The position numbers and the translations under genes are program-made. 64,000 bases of DNA from Lepidostoma basale (lineage: Eukaryota > Arthropoda > Insecta > Trichoptera > Lepidostomatidae). This document shows, piece after piece, positions 37,250 to 48,008 of the stretch (its first letter is position 1; each line of letters begins with the position of its first letter). The notes under the pieces are model-generated. The model saw only the letters and a program-made list of their open reading frames with translations, had not been told where the DNA came from and made no database searches. Location: positions 3,472,001-3,536,000 of the forward strand of contig JAHDVF020000211.1 in assembly GCA_022606425.2 (NCBI GenBank). Direction: 5' to 3'.

Positions 37250-38410
37250 ACTAACTAACTAACTAACTAACCATCACGCCGTCTCCCCGAAGGGGTAGGC
37301 AGAAAGAATGGACTGCCACACCTTTCTTTCCTGACATATTTCTCTCGCTTCCTGAACATTCATACATCGTGTCATGCACGCGCGTCGATTTCTCTGACTC
37401 CTCACATGGCCGACATTCAATATTTGATTTATTTGATCGTGCCACGTTTTCCTCGGTCTTCCTCTATTTCTGGTTCCATTTACATCATTAACATATAATT
37501 TTTTTACCATTCTTTCTTCATTCATTCTTTCCATATGTCCAAACCATCTTAATGATCCTTTCATTATTTTGTTCATGACACCATCATTCGCACCGCATTC
37601 ACTTCTTATATTTTCATTCGACACTCTATCATACACAGAGTATCCACACATTCGTCTAAGAGATCTCATTTCTACTGCATTTATTCTACTTTCATCCTTC
37701 TTTTGCCAGTTCCATGCTTCGCTTCCATACATAAGGGTCGGTAGAAGAACACCATTGTGCACTGCCATTCTAGCTTTTTTGGATAGGTTTTTGTTTGCGA
37801 TGACAACTTTAAGTGCACCATTCACTTTGTTGCCTGCCCCAACCCTTCTTTCAATATCCCTCTCCACTCGCCCATCTCTTGTAAACATACTACCTAAATA
37901 CACGAACTCAACTACTTGCTCCAAATTTTCACCATTCACGCTAATGTTGCAGACTGTCGTGGTTTCTTCCTTTTCAAAAATCATTACCTTGGACTTATTA
38001 ACATTCATCATCAGATCATTTCGCATGCATACCTCATACATACAATTCACCAGGACTTGTAGTTCATGCTCGTTGTCAGCAAGTAGGACAGCGTCATCCG
38101 CATACAAGAGACAGCTTACTGACACTCCGCTCATTTTGGCACCTACATCCAACCCTTTCAGCTCTCTCATACAATTGTCCATATACAGATTAAATAACCA
38201 CGGGGACATTACGCAACCTTGTTTGACACCTTTATTGATATCAAACCAGGCTGTAAGATCTCCATTTACTCTGACACTAGCAGTGCTTTCCGTGTATAGC
38301 GACTTAATGGCCGTGATCAGTTTTGTACTTATTCCATATTCAGACAATATTTTCCACAACTTTTCTCTATTAACGTAATCATATGCTTTTTGTAAGTCGA
38401 CAAACGCACA
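37250..38410 (-). mobile_element. TTAG-tail RTE-like LINE, longest copy
   Basis: The 3' end is at the left: AACTAACTAACTAACTAACC is the complement of a (TTAG)n tail that starts 3-4 bases after the ORF stop (GGCGTGATGGTTAG). The element extends to FVDLQKAYDYVNREKLWKIL at 38410 and is truncated there, missing the endonuclease and the first RT motifs. Confidence 0.93.
37274..38359 (-). CDS. LINE ORF2 fragment: reverse transcriptase and C-terminal domain (361 codons, uninterrupted)
   Basis: Non-LTR reverse transcriptase that would copy the element's RNA at a nicked target. Motifs in order: NGDLTAWFDINKGVKQGCVM (motif B), CLLYADDAVLLAD (catalytic motif C), FVYLGSMF, MYGSEAWNWQKKDESRINAV, RMCGYSVYDRVSNENIRSEC, GRPRKTWHDQINQILNVGHV, and AYPFGETA at the end. 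Motif A (FVDLQKAYD) lies just upstream in the same frame, so the first Met is not a true start. An open 361-codon frame indicates a young copy. The clade (RTE-like) is inferred from the C-terminal region and the tandem-repeat tail. Confidence 0.92.
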   Translation of the reverse strand: MWKILSEYGISTKLITAIKSLYTESTASVRVNGDLTAWFDINKGVKQGCVMSPWLFNLYMDNCMRELKGLDVGAKMSGVSVSCLLYADDAVLLADNEHELQVLVNCMYEVCMRNDLMMNVNKSKVMIFEKEETTTVCNISVNGENLEQVVEFVYLGSMFTRDGRVERDIERRVGAGNKVNGALKVVIANKNLSKKARMAVHNGVLLPTLMYGSEAWNWQKKDESRINAVEMRSLRRMCGYSVYDRVSNENIRSECGANDGVMNKIMKGSLRWFGHMERMNEERMVKKLYVNDVNGTRNRGRPRKTWHDQINQILNVGHVRSQRNRRACMTRCMNVQEAREICQERKVWQSILSAYPFGETA

Positions 38411-38520
38411 GAAAAGTTATTAAACAAAAAGTTAAAAGTTAAAAGTTAAAAGTTAAAACTCCACATTACAAAGTTAAAAGTTAAAAGTGAAAAGTTAAAA
38501 GTTAAAACTCCACATTACAT
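38411..38520. repeat. Heptamer (AAAGTTA)n tandem repeat, two blocks
   Basis: GTTAAAAGTTAAAAGTTAAA blocks end twice in ACTCCACATTAC (38458-38470 and 38507-38519), so a unit of about 50 bp is itself duplicated. It sits at the 5' truncation point of the LINE. Confidence 0.85.
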
Positions 38521-38690
38521 TTTTGATACGAATGTAAACGCCTGTTTTCTAGAAGGTTTATTATATTTTTTATAATGCCATGTTTCGCCTGAAAATATTA
38601 AATATTGATATTTGTTACATTTGTTAGTGTTTTGATGAGTTTAAATATGCCATTCCCATAAAATATAATAAAACTTTAATTATAAATAAT
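38521..38690. repeat. Foldback family 1 copy
   Basis: GATACGAATGTAAACGCCTG, TTTTCTAGAAGGTTTATTAT and CCATGTTTCGCCTG face ATGCCATTCCCATAAAATAT and AATAAAACTTTAAT. The inner core of the right arm is deleted. Confidence 0.8.
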
Positions 38691-38694
38691 AATA

Positions 38695-38930
38695 AAAAAA
38701 CGGTGTTTTTTTTATAACTATTTCCACATTTATCTTTATTTCGCCAGGCTCACTGACATCGACAGACTGGTCCAGCTGCCAGCGAGCCTGGCGAAACCGG
38801 TCGCTGTCGAAATAAAGACAAATGTTGAAGTAGTTCCAAAAAAACATCGTTTTTTTATATTATCATTTCAAATGAACTTCCATCAAGAGATTTCAGTTAA
38901 ATCATTTGATTTTCGTATTAATTATAAACA
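38695..38930. repeat. Foldback family 4 copy
   Basis: CACATTTATCTTTATTTCGC and CAGGCTC pair with GAGCCTGGCG ... CGAAATAAAGACAAATGT. The right flank AATGAACTTCCATCAAGAGA, TTTCAGTTAAATCATTTGAT recurs at 19811-19860. Confidence 0.8.
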
Positions 38931-38969
38931 ATTTATTATACACATTTAAGAAGAAGCAATCAATTCCAA

Positions 38970-39260
38970 TAACTAACTAACTAACTAACGTTGACTATCA
39001 CCCTTGAGTAGGCCTCATGGTGATGACCTGGGGAAAAATATCCAGAGTGGTATCCCCTTGCCTTCTCTGGAGGATTTTCTGTCGGGGTTACCTTCCCTTA
39101 CCATCCAGTTTTATGGCGCTGGAAGCTCGCCATTCGTCCTCTCTCTATCTGCTATGGCACTAAGAAATATGTGCCACATTTCCCGGGGTTCGCGGGGTCT
39201 TTAGACCTCTCGTGGATGCTAGAGAGTTGGACTTGATAGTAGTGTTGCTGTTGTAAATGC
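38970..39260. repeat. (CTAA)n run and unclassified GC-richer repeat
   Basis: CTAACTAACTAACTAACG at about 38973-38990 resembles a LINE tail but is followed by a different sequence (TATCACCCTTGAGTAGG, ATTTCCCGGGGTTCGCGGGG). A 66-codon frame has no recognised domain. It may be a SINE using the LINE tail. Confidence 0.4.
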
Positions 39261-39744
39261 AACATGGCGCCTTACGACATTTTGTAGAGGCTTATTTTTC
39301 AGAAAAGCATACCCCATCGTAGCCCTACTACCCATTTTAACTCCTTCTTAGTTTCAATAAAATTAAATAAAACTTCTAAAAACACTGACGATTTCAACAG
39401 CATTCCATAAAATCATTTAAAAATTAATAATAAAAAATATCGTACACATATTTTTATAAACTAACGTACGGTTGATCGAATTGATTTGTGTTTATAAATG
39501 TTTAGAAAATTCCTCGCCACGTAACAGCGGAGGCAGGAGAAGGCTTTAGCGAAGGAAAACAGTTTGTCATGTGGCATCAATATTTTGCCGAACTCAGGTC
39601 GGCTAATGCACGATATTATTCAACGTCTGCTCCGCACTCCAGGGCCTGACTAGGCATAGGTATATGAGATTCTTATAAATTCTGCAAAAAAATAATCTTT
39701 CAATTTTAATATACATATGACTAGTGCTTTAATGTTGTCCATAT

Positions 39745-39970
39745 CATAGATATAGAAAACGTCTGTTTTCTAGAAGTTTTGTTATATTTTATGCCAATGT
39801 CATGTTTCATCTTGCTCATTAATTAAGAATTGTTAAAAATATTGACATGTTCTGCAAAAGAAAAGCTTTGAATCTTAACATACATTTAACAAATGCTGTA
39901 ATGTTGTAATAAGATATAAATAATTTAATACGAATGAATACGTCTGTTTTCTAGAAGATTTATTTGTAAG
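39745..39970. repeat. Foldback family 1 solo arms
   Basis: Two left arms in direct order (39758-39815 with TCTGTTTTCTAGAAGTTTTG, and 39920-39965 with ACGAATGAATACGTCTGTTT), no paired right arm. Confidence 0.65.
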
Positions 39971-40415
39971 GGACAGATTGCTCCCCCCGTACTATTAATA
40001 TTTATTTAGGCCGCTGACTGTTGCTCGTCTTCAGATGTAGTGTAGATGGTGAAAGCGGAGAATACGGCGTGATGATACTTGTATGTAGTAATGAAACAAA
40101 GTTTTATTTTATACACGGCGATCGGTGCAGGAGTTGTAGCGAAGAGAGTGGTGGCAGTAGCTCAAAGCCCTTACAAGGACTGGTTTTCATGTAGGTAGGA
40201 GCACTCAAGCCTCAAGACGCAAAACGAGTGAGTGTCGATTTTGTTTGTTTTATTTTTGTTTTTATGGAGTCTACGTTACTTTTGATTATTATTTGCGTTT
40301 CCGCTTATATACAAATATCAAGATTTTTTATAATTCTGCAAAAAATAACACTAACTTTCAATCTTGACATACTTTTGGCTAGTGCTGTAATGTTGTGTAT
40401 AGATGTAGATTTAGA
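39971..40415. other. No gene seen
   Basis: A GC-richer stretch at 40020-40220 (GTTGCTCGTCTTCAGATG, GGCGATCGGTGCAGGAG) of unknown nature. The 65-codon frame at 40228-40425 is hydrophobic (LLLIIICVSAYIQ) but AT-driven. Confidence 0.3.
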
Positions 40416-40417
40416 TT

Positions 40418-40612
40418 TAATATGAATGAAAATATCTGCTTTCAAGAGTTTTATTATATTTTATGGCATTATCAAATGTTCCAAATATCAATATTTCATA
40501 ATGCCTTAGCTAGGCGAAGCATGTTATTCCATAAAATATAATAAAACTTCTAGAAACGTATTAAATATTTAATATGGAGTTTTACACCATTGTTCAAGTA
40601 ACGATAAATATT
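40418..40612. repeat. Foldback family 1 copy
   Basis: AATATGAATGAAAATATCTG ... TTTTATGGCATTATCAAATG and CATAATGCCTTAGCTAGGCG ... AAACTTCTAGAAACG, outer end TATGGAGTTTTACACCATTG. The left arm has an internal deletion. Confidence 0.8.
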
Positions 40613-40639
40613 TTGTACGGATGATGTAAAGAGTTTTTC

Positions 40640-40790
40640 AACAAAATAATAATTATAGTAATAATAATAATAGTAGTTATAATAATAATAATAAAATTAA
40701 TAAAATTAATAATAATAATAATAATAATAAAATTAATAATAATAATAATAAAATTAATAATAATAATAATAATAATAAATAAATTAATAA
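40640..40790. repeat. (AAT)n microsatellite, interrupted
   Basis: AATAATAATAATAATAATAA runs broken by AAATTAATAAAATTAAT. The 99-codon Ile/Asn frame on the minus strand is a product of the repeat. Confidence 0.9.
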
Positions 40791-40799
40791 TGTCACAAA

Positions 40800-41035
40800 C
40801 AAAATGAATGATACATAGAATGACGAATGAAAATAAAAAGGAGTGAATGCGGTGCGAATGGAAGTGTAATGAACAAAATAATGAAAGGGTCATTAAGATG
40901 GTTTGGACACATGGAAATAATGAATGAAGAAATAATGGTGATGAGAATATATTTTAACGATCTAAACGGATCAACACATAGGGGAAAACAATGGAAAACG
41001 TGGCACGACCAAATCAAAAATATAAAATTTTGATA
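40800..41035 (+). mobile_element. TTAG-tail LINE, internal fragment
   Basis: The plus strand reads SECGANGSVMNKIMKGSLRW, FGHMEIMNEEIMVMRIYFND and TWHDQIK, truncated at both ends. Confidence 0.85.
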
Positions 41036-41636
41036 CGAAGCCATTACTTGGTGGTTTGACACATTTAAAAATAATATTAAACACTTTTTCACTCAGTATA
41101 AACCACTTCATTTGAGTAAGCTCCCTCAGGGCTATACAAAAGCTGATTAATTAATTCGCATTGCAATCACTTATATAACAGAACTATTGAAGATTGAATA
41201 TTAAGCGATTTGAATTGTAAACACAATCAGATTTAGTATTTTGAGTGTCTATTTGAATTTTTAGTCCGGCCCCCTTCGCCGCGCGGTGTATTGAGAATCT
41301 AGCACGATCTAGAGTTAAATTTACTTTTTTGCTGTTATTCAAACCGGCCAGGGTGAAAAATCTCTTCACTTACCTCGAGTGTGGCGCGGAGGGCTGCTCT
41401 CCCTTACTCCGCCATAACCCGCGACCTGGTACCGGGTATTGCTTGTACGACATACTATGTACAACGTATGTCTGGCGACTGAGCGCTCTTGCAAACTCGC
41501 ACGGATTCATCAACGAATTGCGATTCCTTAAAATAATGATTTAATTATTTAGAATGCTAACAAAACATTATGAACAAAGATTAAAAAAACTCCATACATA
41601 ATATAAATAGGCAAAACCCCGAATGTCGATACAATT
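41036..41636. other. No gene seen
   Basis: AT-rich with a GC-richer patch at 41260-41450. GTATGTCTGGCGACTGAG, CTCTTGCAAACTCGCACGGA recurs at about 47452-47490, so an unclassified repeat is present. Confidence 0.4.
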
Positions 41637-41880
41637 GACGACCTTCGTGGCAGAGTGGTTACGAGCTCTGACTTCCATGCCGAAGGTCCTGGGTTCGATT
41701 CCCGGCGATGACAGTGTGATTGTCACACTGTCTTTGGTCTGGTGTAGAATTCACGTGACAATAAAATGACGATAGATTGGCTACCTATCACATGTCACGA
41801 GAATCAATATAATAGCTGAAAAATAAAAATTGTATACAGTAATTGGGTCCAAACGACCTGTTGTGTACATAAAAAAAAAA
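41637..41880 (+). mobile_element. tRNA-derived SINE, best copy
   Basis: CGACCTTCGTGGCAGAGTGG (A box TGGCAGAGTGG) and GGGTTCGATTCC (B box) form an internal RNA polymerase III promoter. Downstream are a perfect 10-bp stem with 3-base loop (41710-41732, around TGTGATTGTCACA), then CACGTGACAATAAAATGACG, CGACCTGTTGTGTACAT and an A-tail. About ten copies or pieces lie in this window. Confidence 0.92.
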
Positions 41881-42199
41881 AAAAATTGTCAATATTCTTT
41901 GAATTTTTTTATGATTCTGAATCCAATTTTGTATTTTGTTCTAATTCTTTCTGTATGACAGAAGTATAGAAAACAAATGAAGAACAATTTAGTGTTGTTA
42001 ATTGTGAAATTTTAACAAAATAAGTTTTACTGTTAAAATTTAAAACACTGTTATAATATTTTTTGTGAATGTATACTTATACTTGTATACGAATACTGGA
42101 TTTCACCCACCGTGGGTTATCAATTCATGATTTAATTGTATCTCATATCTGGTCTAATGTTTGGCATATAGATAGGAGTGTGACATCTCCAGGCGGCTT

Positions 42200-42560
42200 C
42201 TAACAATGCGCTAATGGCGGGGTAGCCTTTCACATTGAGTTAAAAAGTTGTTCTGCTTAATGCTTAATAAACATAAATCTCCATAGATGGCGTTAGTATG
42301 TAGATTATATATAGAGTAATCTTAGAAAGATATACATATGTAATCAAAATCTTCATAGATGGCACATTGAAACTGACATGTGAAATCTGGCATAGGACTT
42401 TAACATATATACAACTTCCAAAAATTTGTCATACATGGTCATAAAGAAAGGTGGAATGGGGAATGTTGTAATTACATAAAGCGTGCGCTTAACCCAACCA
42501 ATGACAGGTCATAAGTCCTGTAAACACTTTGATCAACCATATTCAGTTTCCAATTTGCAT
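42200..42560 (-). repeat. Interspersed repeat, inverted copy of 2465-2660
   Basis: CATATATACAACTTCCAAAA, GGTGGAATGGGGAATGTTGT and AGTCCTGTAAACACTTTGAT are complementary to the 2465 copy. Words like AGATGGCGTTAG suggest an old element of unknown class. Confidence 0.6.
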
Positions 42561-42564
42561 CTTC

Positions 42565-42860
42565 GTCACTGTTATAATATCACAATTTCTTTTTATTCAC
42601 TGAGAGTGTCGTGACAGCTATTTCGACAACTATTTCGCCAACTTCAGTTGGCGAAATAGCTGTCACATATCCTCAGGTGTTACAATAAACAGTTTATCGT
42701 AACACCTGATGATGCCAAACACATCGGTTTGCGAAACAGCTGACGCGACACTCTCAGTGAATAAAAAGAAATTGTGATATTGTAACATTGTTTTAAATTT
42801 TAACAGTTATAATGTTGAAGTATCATAGTGTTTCGGCTAAAACAATGGACTATTTAAAAT
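42565..42860. repeat. Foldback family 3 copy, long
   Basis: ATCACAATTTCTTTTTATTC, ACTGAGAGTGTCG pair with CGACACTCTCAGTGAATAAA and AAGAAATTGTGAT. Nested inside, ACTTCAGTTGGCGAAATAGC palindromes and CATCGGTTTGCGAAACAGCT. It ends AAAACAATGGAC, the complement of the family start. Confidence 0.85.
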
Positions 42861-42974
42861 AAGTTTTACAATAAAAGTTAAAAATTATTACTGATTACGA
42901 TTGTACAGTGAATCAAGTTTTTAAAGAATAGAAAATCTTTACTTCCGTGAGTATTTCACGGGTTGCAACCAGTT

Positions 42975-43190
42975 AAATAATTAATAGGACTGAAAACGTC
43001 TGTTTTCTAGATGTTTTATTTTATTTTATGTGAATGGCATGTTTCGTTTGTCTAAGGCATTATCATTTATGTAATCATTATCAAATTACATTTGATAATG
43101 CCTAAGACAGGCGAAACGTGTGATTCGCATAAAATATAATAAAATTTAAGAAGTTTAGAAAACAGACGTATTCATTCGTATTATGGCTTA
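42975..43190. repeat. Foldback family 1 copy
   Basis: AACGTCTGTTTTCTAGATGT ... GCATGTTTCGTTTGTCTAAG and ATTTGATAATGCCTAAGACA, GGCGAAACGTGTGATTC ... AAACAGACG. Arms of about 80 bp around a short spacer. Confidence 0.88.
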
Positions 43191-43284
43191 CGAAAATTGT
43201 CAAAAAATCGTCAATTCATTACAATTCTAATTTAAAAATAGTATATTCAACGCATTATATGAGGGTGTTCTGTAAGTTCGACGA

Positions 43285-43380
43285 CTTTTGTGGCAGAGTG
43301 ACAACAGCTATGACTGCGACACCGAAGGTCCCGGGTTCAAATATCGGTGATGACACTGTGATTCTCACACTAGAGCCAAT
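43285..43380 (+). mobile_element. SINE head fragment
   Basis: GACTTTTGTGGCAGAGTGAC, CCGAAGGTCCCGGGTTCAAA and GACACTGTGATTCTCACACT match the SINE; the tail is replaced by a LINE fragment. Confidence 0.8.
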
Positions 43381-43384
43381 AGCG

Positions 43385-43665
43385 AGCTGTTGTCGAGTGT
43401 GAAAGCTAGAAAGATCTCATATTTGGGTCATGTGCTAAGGGCAGAAAAATACCACCTCCTTCGGCTAATATTAATGCGTAAAATAGAGGGATGCCGGGGA
43501 GGTGGTAGTAGACAGTTGTCCTGGCTGTGAAATATAAAAGAATGGACTGGAATGAGTAGAGTTGAGAACCTGTTTCAAGAGGCGCAGGACAGAGATGCAT
43601 TCGCTGCAGTGATCGCCAATGTTGGGGAGACCCAACATGGCACCGGAAGAAGAAGAAGGGTGATA
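43385..43665 (+). mobile_element. LINE 3' end (family of 10735-11170)
   Basis: The plus strand reads ELLSSVKARKISYLGHVLRA, EKYHLLRLILMRKIEGCRGG, GSRQLSWL, a stop, then NIKEWTGMSRVENLFQEAQD and TQHGTGRRRR, ending in (GAA)n. One stop in an otherwise open frame makes it a fairly recent copy. Confidence 0.88.
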
Positions 43666-44590
43666 TTAAAAATGACACCTTGAAAATTACTTCATTAAAA
43701 ATTCTATATTCTCATCTTGTCTGTTTTCGAATATTATAAAACTTTATTCTAGGTTCATTGTATTTTTTTTATTTTCAAAAATGTTCTTTGTATTTCTAGA
43801 GAGTGTTAGCTTCTATCTTCGATTGCCATTAAAATGGAAAACCCCGCAGTTTCTTTTATCCCATTGTCACTTCCCATTCTAACTAATGACCTTCCCATAC
43901 AACCGTTGGTTACTTTTATTGCCTCCATTTTGTCGGTAGAATCGCGTCGGTAATACAGATTTGATGTTTACCGGCTGTCCCCAGCGCTCTCGGCAGGTGC
44001 CGCCATGATAACATCATTCGATATTCAAATGGCGTGTCATTTCTATTCGAAACTCAAAAATCGCATCTCGTTTTGTCGTTACGCGAGGATTTCCAAACTT
44101 AAGGCGGCCAAATTTATCAGTGTGGAAATGGAGACCGTTATAACGAGATGTGTATACGCGGTGTTCTCGAATTAATGGAACCTACTCCCTGATCAGAAAT
44201 GAATCTGTACCTAACACGTGATGTCTTAAATTCTATTTATGGTTTGAAAGCGAGATCATCAGAACAAGAATTTATAAAAGAATTAAGATTGAAACTTCTG
44301 TACATTGTTCCGTCTTTTCAAGATACATATACGAGTACATATTATGCAATGACGTTAAAATCCATTTTTTTCGAACATTTTATACATTTGTTACAAATAT
44401 TTTGAAAAAATCTTAAATAATATTTTAAGCTCTTATTGGGGTTCAGGCATTAAAAAATACATGTTTTGAAACATGTATTTGTACATAGAAAAATGTTTCG
44501 GTTAATGTGCAATTTTAAATTAATTTAATCTTACAAAAATACAGCGGATTATATTGAATCGTTAAACTTCGACTTCCCATCATTTTCATT
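43666..44590. other. No gene recognised
   Basis: A GC-richer stretch at 43900-44130 (GCGTCGGTAATACAG, CCAGCGCTCTCGGCAGGTGC) has no supported ORF. A plus frame at 44199-44405 has no known domain. I considered a promoter but have no direct evidence. Confidence 0.3.
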
Positions 44591-44592
44591 TC

Positions 44593-45425
<833 letters not shown>

Positions 45426-45429
45426 AAAC

Positions 45430-46075
45430 ACTCAAAACATGTAACCTGGTTATAGAATATCAAACCATAGAACAGGTCAGGATCTTCAAGTATCTAAGCA
45501 TAGACCTGGTGGCGGGAGCTGATCTGCGGGAAGAAATACAAGCCTAAATAAACAAGGCAGCTGCAATCTCTGGCGCTCTAAAATCCACAATATGGAAAAA
45601 TAAAGACATGGCCATTAAAAGTAAGACGAGAATCTATAAAGCATGCGTAAGACCAATAATAACATATGGCGTCGAAGCGAGGGCAGACACAGTAAGGACC
45701 AAACAAGTTTCGAGGACTTCCGAAATGAATACACTGAGGACGATAGCAGGCAAGTCACTGAGAGATCGCGTGAGGAACACCAGAATAAGAGAGATCGCGT
45801 GAGGAACACCAGAATAAGAGAAATATGTGAGGTTGAGGATATTATAAGATGGAGCAGACAGCGAAAAAGGGACTGGTACGGTCATGTTAAAAAAATTGGA
45901 CACCACCAGACTCCCCTATATTGCATTGCATAATCAGCCTCATGGGACTCGTTCTCGTGGAAGACCTCCTAAAAGATGGAAGGACAGCTAGGAATCTACC
46001 TCACAGGAGGAGCAACACTCTGGAAAACAGACCACATAGGTCTACAATAAGGAAGAAGAAGATTAGAAGATAGAA
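45430..46075 (+). mobile_element. LINE ORF2 C-terminal fragment (RTIAGK family)
   Basis: The plus strand reads CNLVIEYQTIEQVRIFKYLS, LREEIQA, a stop, INKAAAISGALKSTIWKNKD, IKSKTRIYKACVRPIITYGV and LRTIAGKSLRDRVRNTRIRE. A small duplication (GAGATCGCGTGAGGAACACC at 45761 and 45790) breaks the frame, then ICEVEDIIRWSRQRKRDWYG. It ends with GGAAGAAGAAGA. A shorter relative is at 49080. Confidence 0.88.
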
Positions 46076-46490
46076 GAAGTTAAATAAACAAAGTTTCATT
46101 ACATATGTACATCTTATATATATTTATCTGATTTATGGTGGCTGAAATGAAGTGATTAGTGGAGATTTTGTGCTGAAAATCAAACCCGTTGCTGTGCTGA
46201 TTTAACATGGCGGAAACAATGGACTATGTTCGACGTTAATGATTCGAAATTATGTAATATTATATGATTCACAGACACAACATATTTTGTTATTATATTA
46301 TTAATTACTTTTTGATTCAATCAAAATAAAGGAATAACCTTAGAGATTGTACTTTAATGCGATAATATTTTGATGGTATCGAAATACATTTTTACATGGC
46401 TGATAATGTTTGGGTTTCGGTACATGGTGATAAGAACAAAAAAAAAAACACCGATATCGTTTTAGATTAGTTGATAGATATACGATTTAT

Positions 46491-46498
46491 TATAAATA
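46491..46498 (+). promoter_or_regulatory. TATA box of the serine protease gene
   Basis: TATAAATA lies 57 bases before the ATG; with the usual 30-base spacing, transcription would start near 46520. Confidence 0.6.
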
Positions 46499-46547
46499 AA
46501 ACTTGTTATATCATCTAGCACCTACTTTTCACAGAAAGTTCGACAAG

Positions 46548-46608
46548 ATGGCTGGACGCATCGTAGCTCTTCTCTTGGCGCTGGTAGCGGTAGCTTCCTG
46601 CAGCAATG
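46548..46608 (+). CDS. Chymotrypsin-like serine protease, exon 1 (signal peptide)
   Basis: ATG at 46548 in context GACAAGATGG reads MAGRIVALLLALVAVASCSN, a signal peptide with an 11-residue hydrophobic core, so the enzyme is secreted. It leaves in phase 1 at a GGTGAGA donor. Together the five exons give 266 residues, the normal length for an insect S1 family protease. Confidence 0.93.
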
Positions 46609-46623
46609 GTGAGAATTCGATAA

Positions 46624-46985
46624 CTAACTAACTAAATAACCATCACGCCGTCACTCCGAAGGGGTCGGCAGAAATAATGGACTGCCACACTTTTCTTTCA
46701 TGACATATTTCTTTCGATTCCTCAACATCGTGTCATACATTTGATTTATTTGATCGTGCCAAGTTTTCCTCATTCTTTCTCTATTTCTAGTTCCATTTAC
46801 ATCGTTAACATATACTTTTTTTACCATTCTTTCTTCATTCAGTCTTTCCATGTATCCAAACCATCTTAATGATCCATTCATTATTTCGTTCATAACACTG
46901 TCATTTGCACCGCATTCACTTCTTATATTTTCATTCGACATTATCATACACAGAGTATCAACAAATTCGTCTAAGAGCTCGCTGC
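46624..46985 (-). mobile_element. TTAG-tail LINE, 3' fragment (first of two in tandem)
   Basis: AACTAACTAACTAAATAACC then ATCACGCCGTCACTCCGAAG; the coding remnant reads SECGANDSVMNEIMNGSLRW and GYMERLNEERMVKKVYVNDV. An internal deletion removes the NRRACMTRC part. It ends close to the next copy. Confidence 0.88.
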
Positions 46986-47009
46986 AATCTTCTGGTAATT
47001 TACTTACTA

Positions 47010-47395
47010 AATTACCATCACGCCGCCTCCCCGAAGAGGTAGGCAGAAATAATGGACTGCCACACTTTTCTTTCCTGACATATTTCTCTTGCTTCCTCAA
47101 CATTCATACATCGTGTCATGCACGCGTGTCGATTTCTCTGACTCCTCACGTGGCCAACATATAATATTTAATTTATTTGATCGTGGCACGTTTTCCTCGG
47201 TATTCCTCTATTTCTAGTTCCATTTATGTCGATTACATATTCTTTATTACCATTTTTTCGTCATTCATTATTTCCATGTGTCCAAACCATTTCAATGATC
47301 CTATCAATATTTTGATCATAACACTTTCATTTGCTCTGCATTCAATTATTATATTAGCATTTGACTATCTACATCATATTATGCGCCCTTGAGGT
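47010..47395 (-). mobile_element. TTAG-tail LINE, 3' fragment (second)
   Basis: TACTAAATTACCATCACGCC, GCCTCCCCGAAGAGGTAGGC and coding words through GTCCAAACCATTTCAATGAT. Same orientation as the preceding copy. Confidence 0.85.
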
Positions 47396-47559
47396 GATTA
47401 CATTAGAATATTATTATTATTATTAATATTTACTACAACGTAACATATAATATGTCTGGCGACTAGAGTCTCTTGCAAACTCGCACGAATTCACAAACGA
47501 ATTGTGATTCCAAAAAAAGTTATTTAAATATTTTGAAAGCTAACGATAACTAACTTACC

Positions 47560-47700
47560 GAAGTTTCACCGAAGCGGTAGGCAGAAATAATGGACCACCA
47601 CACTGTTGTTTTCTGACATACTACTCGATTTTTCAACATTCATACATCTTGTCATGCATGCACGTCGATTTCTCCGACTCTTCGGGTGCCAGGCATTTTA
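47560..47700 (-). mobile_element. TTAG-tail LINE, short 3' end
   Basis: AACTAACTTACCGAAGTTTC, ACCGAAGCGGTAGGCAGAAA and CACGTCGATTTCTCCGACTC match the last 140 bases. Confidence 0.8.
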
Positions 47701-47784
47701 TTTCGTGAATTTCAAATCCACATATTTTTAAGCTACATTTAGTGTACCCAATTGTTCTTATATTATATATTATAATAAACATTT

Positions 47785-48008
47785 TCTAACATCAAATCAA
47801 ATCAGTCAAATTAAATCTTTAGTTTAAGGCATCTATTCAGTACAGGTAAAATATTATAAAAATACAATTTAATACCAGAAACGCATTAGAGATGGTTCGA
47901 CATTAGGAAGACAAGATACTTTCTGAAGTCGAGAGTGTTTGTCCCCTGAACGTACCTTCACTAATATGACAGACGTCGATCTTCGAAGAGACCGCGTTCA
48001 GCAGACTA
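47785..48008 (-). repeat. Interspersed repeat, second copy at 51595-51840
   Basis: (AAATC)n-like start, TTTAAGGCATCTATTCAGTA, GAGATGGTTCGACATTAGGA, TTGAACGTACTTTC-like words (here CCTGAACGTACCTTCAC). It abuts the ORF at 48015-48254 on its sense side, so it could be a 3' UTR. Confidence 0.65.

Noticed and set aside
37250..37272. Interstitial telomeric repeat
   Set aside because: The unit is TTAG, not TTAGG, and it is always attached to the LINE 3' end.
37569..38378. 269-codon plus-strand ORF
   Set aside because: Antisense shadow of the LINE reverse transcriptase, which shows real motifs on the minus strand.
41637..41710. tRNA gene
   Set aside because: It has A and B boxes, but no closing acceptor stem, and it continues into a SINE body with many copies.
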